This document shows positions 61,509 through 64,000 of a stretch of 64,000 nucleotides of DNA, piece by piece (the stretch's first letter is position 1; the number at the start of each line of letters is the position of its first letter). Below the pieces are notes generated by a model. The model worked only from the letters and a program-made list of their open reading frames with translations, ran no database searches and was not told the origin of the DNA. Source of the stretch: Nocardiopsis metallicus (GTDB lineage: Bacteria; Actinomycetota; Actinomycetes; Streptosporangiales; Streptosporangiaceae); contig NZ_JACHDO010000001.1 of the NCBI RefSeq assembly GCF_014201115.1, forward strand, positions 496,001 through 560,000, given 5' to 3'. Both the position numbers and the translations under genes were made by a program.

Positions 61509-63065
61509 GTGCGCACACGCCTCGTGACCGTGTTGCTCGCCCTGATCACCGCATTCCTGGTGATTCCCGGGGCAGTGGCGACGGCAGACGAACAGGGCGG
61601 TGAGTCGCTGCACGGTCAGATCGGTCAGCCGGACGACCGGGACCAGGGTGTCGAAGGCATCCTGATCACGGTCTTCCAGGGTGAGGACGAGATCGATGCG
61701 GTGGAAACCGACTCTGATGGAATTTGGGAAGTGGAGTTGCCCGAACCGGGTGACTACCGCGTAGTACTGGACCAGGAGTCCGTCCCCAGCGAGTTCGCCG
61801 TACGCGAGACGAGTCTCGTCGTCGATGGTGTGGCCGAGGTGGAGGTCGACCCCAACGAACAGCGGCGCGTCCTCATCGTGTTGGAGAGCCCCGGTGCATC
61901 AGCCGGGCAGGACGAGAGTTCTCCCTCGCCCGACGACGAGGCGACGGAGGATGACGAGGCGTCCGAGGAGGACGTCGTCGCGGTCGAGGGCGTCAGCGGC
62001 GGTTTCGGTGAGCGCTTCGTGCAGCTCGCCGCTGCCGGTGTGCTGTTCGGCCTGGTCATCGCGATCTCCGCTATCGGCCTCTCACTGATCTTCGGTACGA
62101 CGCAGGTCATCAACTTCTCGCACGGTGACATGGTCACCTTCGGTGCGATGATGGCGCTGCTGTTCAGTACCGGTGCCGGGGGGCTGGGCAACTCCCTGCT
62201 GGCGATCTTCGCCGGTCTGGGGGTCGCGATCCTGCTGGGCGCCTTCATGGAGGGCAAGCTCAACCGGACGACGCTGATCGTCGTCCAGTGGTCGGCGGTC
62301 TTCGGCGGTATCGCCCTGGCGACGCTGTTTGGCGTGCTGGGTGATGACCTCGGCTGGCGGGTGCCGCTGTGGGTGGCCGCGGGTATCGCGGTGATCATGG
62401 GCGGTGTCCTGGGCGGCACGATGGAGCGCTACCTGTGGCGTCCGCTGCGTAAGCGCAACGTGGCCCTGATCCAGATGTTCATCGTCTCGATCGGTCTGGC
62501 GCTGATCCTGCGGCACGTGATCCTGGTGCTCTTCGGAGCCAACCGGACGCGCTACTCCGGTTTCCAGGTGCAGGAACTGGTGCACATCGGCCCGATCTCG
62601 ATGCCCCCGCGCGACCTGGTGATCATGGGCGTCGCGGTCACGGTCCTGGTCCTGGTGGCCTGCCTGCTGCAGTTCACCCGTATCGGCAAGGCGATGCGCG
62701 CGGTCTCGGACAACCGGGACCTGGCTGAGTCGTCGGGTATCGACGTGGACCGGGTCACGCTGTACGTGTGGTTCCTCGGCGGCGGTCTGGCGTCCCTGGG
62801 CGGTGTGCTCTTCGGCCTGAACCAGGTCGTGGACTACGAGATGGGCTTCCGTCTGCTGCTGCTGATGTTCGCCGCGGTGATCCTGGGCGGTCTGGGTACG
62901 GCTTACGGTGCGATGGTCGGCGGTCTCGCGGTCGGCCTGGTGGCGATGCTGTCCACCCTGTGGTTCCCCACACAGCTCATGCAAGCGTGGGCTCTGGCCC
63001 TGATGATCCTCATGCTGCTGGTCAGGCCCCAGGGTCTGCTCGGTCGGCGCGAGCGGGTCGGCTAG
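61509..63065 (+). CDS. livH: Branched-chain amino-acid ABC permease LivH with N-terminal extracytoplasmic extension
   Basis: 518 aa from the GTG at 61509 (AAGGAG 5 bases upstream). Residues about 1-30 are a signal peptide (T-V-L-L-A-L-I-T-A-F-L-V-I-P-G-A). Residues about 35-135 form a Cna-B/carboxypeptidase-regulatory-like beta domain (G-I-L-I-T-V-F-Q-G-E-D-E-I ... G-I-W-E-V-E-L-P-E-P-G-D-Y-R-V-V-L), then an acidic linker (to about 170). The rest is a LivH permease of about eight helices with the motif D-N-R-D-L-A-E-S-S-G-I-D-V. Ordinary LivH is about 300 aa, so this is a fusion. Confidence 0.9.
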   Translation: MRTRLVTVLLALITAFLVIPGAVATADEQGGESLHGQIGQPDDRDQGVEGILITVFQGEDEIDAVETDSDGIWEVELPEPGDYRVVLDQESVPSEFAVRETSLVVDGVAEVEVDPNEQRRVLIVLESPGASAGQDESSPSPDDEATEDDEASEEDVVAVEGVSGGFGERFVQLAAAGVLFGLVIAISAIGLSLIFGTTQVINFSHGDMVTFGAMMALLFSTGAGGLGNSLLAIFAGLGVAILLGAFMEGKLNRTTLIVVQWSAVFGGIALATLFGVLGDDLGWRVPLWVAAGIAVIMGGVLGGTMERYLWRPLRKRNVALIQMFIVSIGLALILRHVILVLFGANRTRYSGFQVQELVHIGPISMPPRDLVIMGVAVTVLVLVACLLQFTRIGKAMRAVSDNRDLAESSGIDVDRVTLYVWFLGGGLASLGGVLFGLNQVVDYEMGFRLLLLMFAAVILGGLGTAYGAMVGGLAVGLVAMLSTLWFPTQLMQAWALALMILMLLVRPQGLLGRRERVG

Positions 63066-63077
63066 GAGAGGTAGACG

Positions 63078-64000
63078 ATGGATATTTTCTTGATCCTCGC
63101 CGAGTCCGCCCGATCCGCGGTGGGACCGGTGGCCGCGATCTACGCGCTGGCCGCGATCGGGTTGAACCTGCACTTCGGTTACACGGGGTTGCTGAACTTC
63201 GGTCAGGTCGGGTTCATGCTGGTGGGCGCCTATGGCGTGGGTATCAGCGTCGCGGTGTTCGAGCTGCCGTTGCTGGTCGGGTTCGCGCTGGGCGTGGCCT
63301 GTGCCGTGGTGTTGGCGCTGTTGTTGGGTATTCCGACGCTGAGGTTGCGTGCGGACTATCTGGCGATCACGACGATCGCCGCGGCCGAGGTGCTGCGGCT
63401 GGTGTACCGGGCCGGGTTCGCGGAGCCGCTGACCAACGGTGTGTACGGGTTGCAGAACCTGTCGGGTGAGTTCCGTACGTGGAACCTGATCTTCGATCCG
63501 GGTGAGCGGTACGGGATCGGCGCGTTCTCGTTCAGCGGCAACCACATGTGGTTGATGGCGGTGGCGTGGGGTCTGGTGGCGTTGACGGCGCTGCTGACCT
63601 GGCTGCTGATGCACAGCCCGTGGGGCCGTGTGGTCAAGGGCATCCGTGAGGACGAGGAGGCGGTGCGCAGCCTCGGTAAGAACGTGTTCGCCTACAAGAT
63701 GCAGGTGCTGGTCCTGGGCGGCGTGATCGGTGCGCTGGCGGGCTGCCTGATGGCGGTGCACCAGGGTGCGATCCAGCCGGACCAGTTCAAGCCGCAGGTG
63801 ACGTTCTTCCTGTGGGTGATCCTGCTGCTGGGTGGTGCGGGCCGTGTGTTCGGTCCGATCGTCGGTTCGATGGCGTTCTGGTTCCTGATGACCTTCACGG
63901 ACAGGTTCCTGCGGGGCCTGGGCGCCGAGGGTTACCTGCCGTTCCTGTCGGGTCCGGACTTCGGTGCCATCCAGCTGGCGTTCGTCGGTGTGATGCTGGT
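63078..64000 (+). CDS. livM: Branched-chain amino-acid ABC permease LivM, partial at window edge
   Basis: From the ATG at 63078 (GAGAGG upstream) 307 codons are open to the window end. Hydrophobic helices are about 5-25, 38-60, 65-90, 170-195, 215-240 and beyond. The permease motif G-I-R-E-D-E-E-A-V-R-S-L-G-K-N (about 192-206) is the LivM cytosolic loop, and G-Y-T-G-L-L-N-F-G-Q-V-G-F is a family hallmark near the N-terminus. It starts 12 bp after livH and would be the second permease of the transporter. The C-terminus lies outside the window. Confidence 0.9.
   Translation, partial: MDIFLILAESARSAVGPVAAIYALAAIGLNLHFGYTGLLNFGQVGFMLVGAYGVGISVAVFELPLLVGFALGVACAVVLALLLGIPTLRLRADYLAITTIAAAEVLRLVYRAGFAEPLTNGVYGLQNLSGEFRTWNLIFDPGERYGIGAFSFSGNHMWLMAVAWGLVALTALLTWLLMHSPWGRVVKGIREDEEAVRSLGKNVFAYKMQVLVLGGVIGALAGCLMAVHQGAIQPDQFKPQVTFFLWVILLLGGAGRVFGPIVGSMAFWFLMTFTDRFLRGLGAEGYLPFLSGPDFGAIQLAFVGVML

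Overview
The window is high-GC actinobacterial DNA with strong third-position GC, GTG/TTG starts beside ATG, and many genes that begin 6-7 bases after a TANNNT box (leaderless promoters). A mycothiol-dependent enzyme family, an ANTAR response regulator, HGxxPAAW and Trp-operon membrane proteins, and a Streptomyces-like dnaE / his / trp / lgt / gltBD / pyk / liv order fit a filamentous actinomycete. Nocardiopsis or a close relative is my inference; the species is not proven from the sequence.

Layout: 1-5.4 kb holds small regulatory and metabolic genes (AraC regulator, two GNATs, thioesterase, chorismate mutase behind a probable aromatic-amino-acid attenuator, secreted endo/exonuclease/phosphatase). 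5.4-6.3 kb is non-coding and rich in inverted repeats, including a perfect 60-bp palindrome. 6.3-9.9 kb is dnaE. 10-16.6 kb holds a PadR regulator, DinB protein, membrane protein, acyl-CoA synthetase, YbaK deacylase, LON-domain protein and ferritin with an iron-box cluster. 16.8-24.2 kb is the histidine operon hisD-C-B-(small membrane protein)-H-priA-F. It is interrupted between hisH and priA by an IscB RNA-guided nuclease with its omega-RNA. 24.6-28.5 kb is a heterodimeric ABC exporter. 29.8-37.1 kb holds hisI, the Trp-associated membrane protein, a duplicated dispanin/DUF2752 unit, and trpC-(Trp-rich leader peptide)-trpB-trpA. 37.5-42.8 kb holds MauE/DsbA-type redox proteins, lgt and two paralogous membrane-anchored proteins. 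43-44.8 kb is a branched-polyamine-synthase-like protein on the minus strand. 45.4-51.5 kb is gltBD. 51.5-55.2 kb holds small genes and pyruvate kinase. 56.7-59.5 kb resembles the blaL/blaA/blaB induction system of Streptomyces cacaoi. 59.5-60.5 kb holds a LAGLIDADG endonuclease and an odd tRNA. 60.6-64 kb holds the ANTAR regulator and the start of a branched-chain amino-acid ABC transporter.

Main biological points. (1) The IscB element sits exactly between the Shine-Dalgarno and the ATG of priA, and the target-adjacent motif would be the priA start codon itself (ATGA). The 5' end of the omega-RNA would therefore be drawn from the host's own hisH-priA junction and would address the empty allele. 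PriA commonly serves both histidine and tryptophan synthesis in this phylum, so the insertion could affect both pathways. (2) Two leader-peptide/hairpin arrangements were read directly: a Tyr/Phe leader before chorismate mutase, and a peptide with two Trp codons before trpB. (3) Leaderless initiation is common throughout the window.
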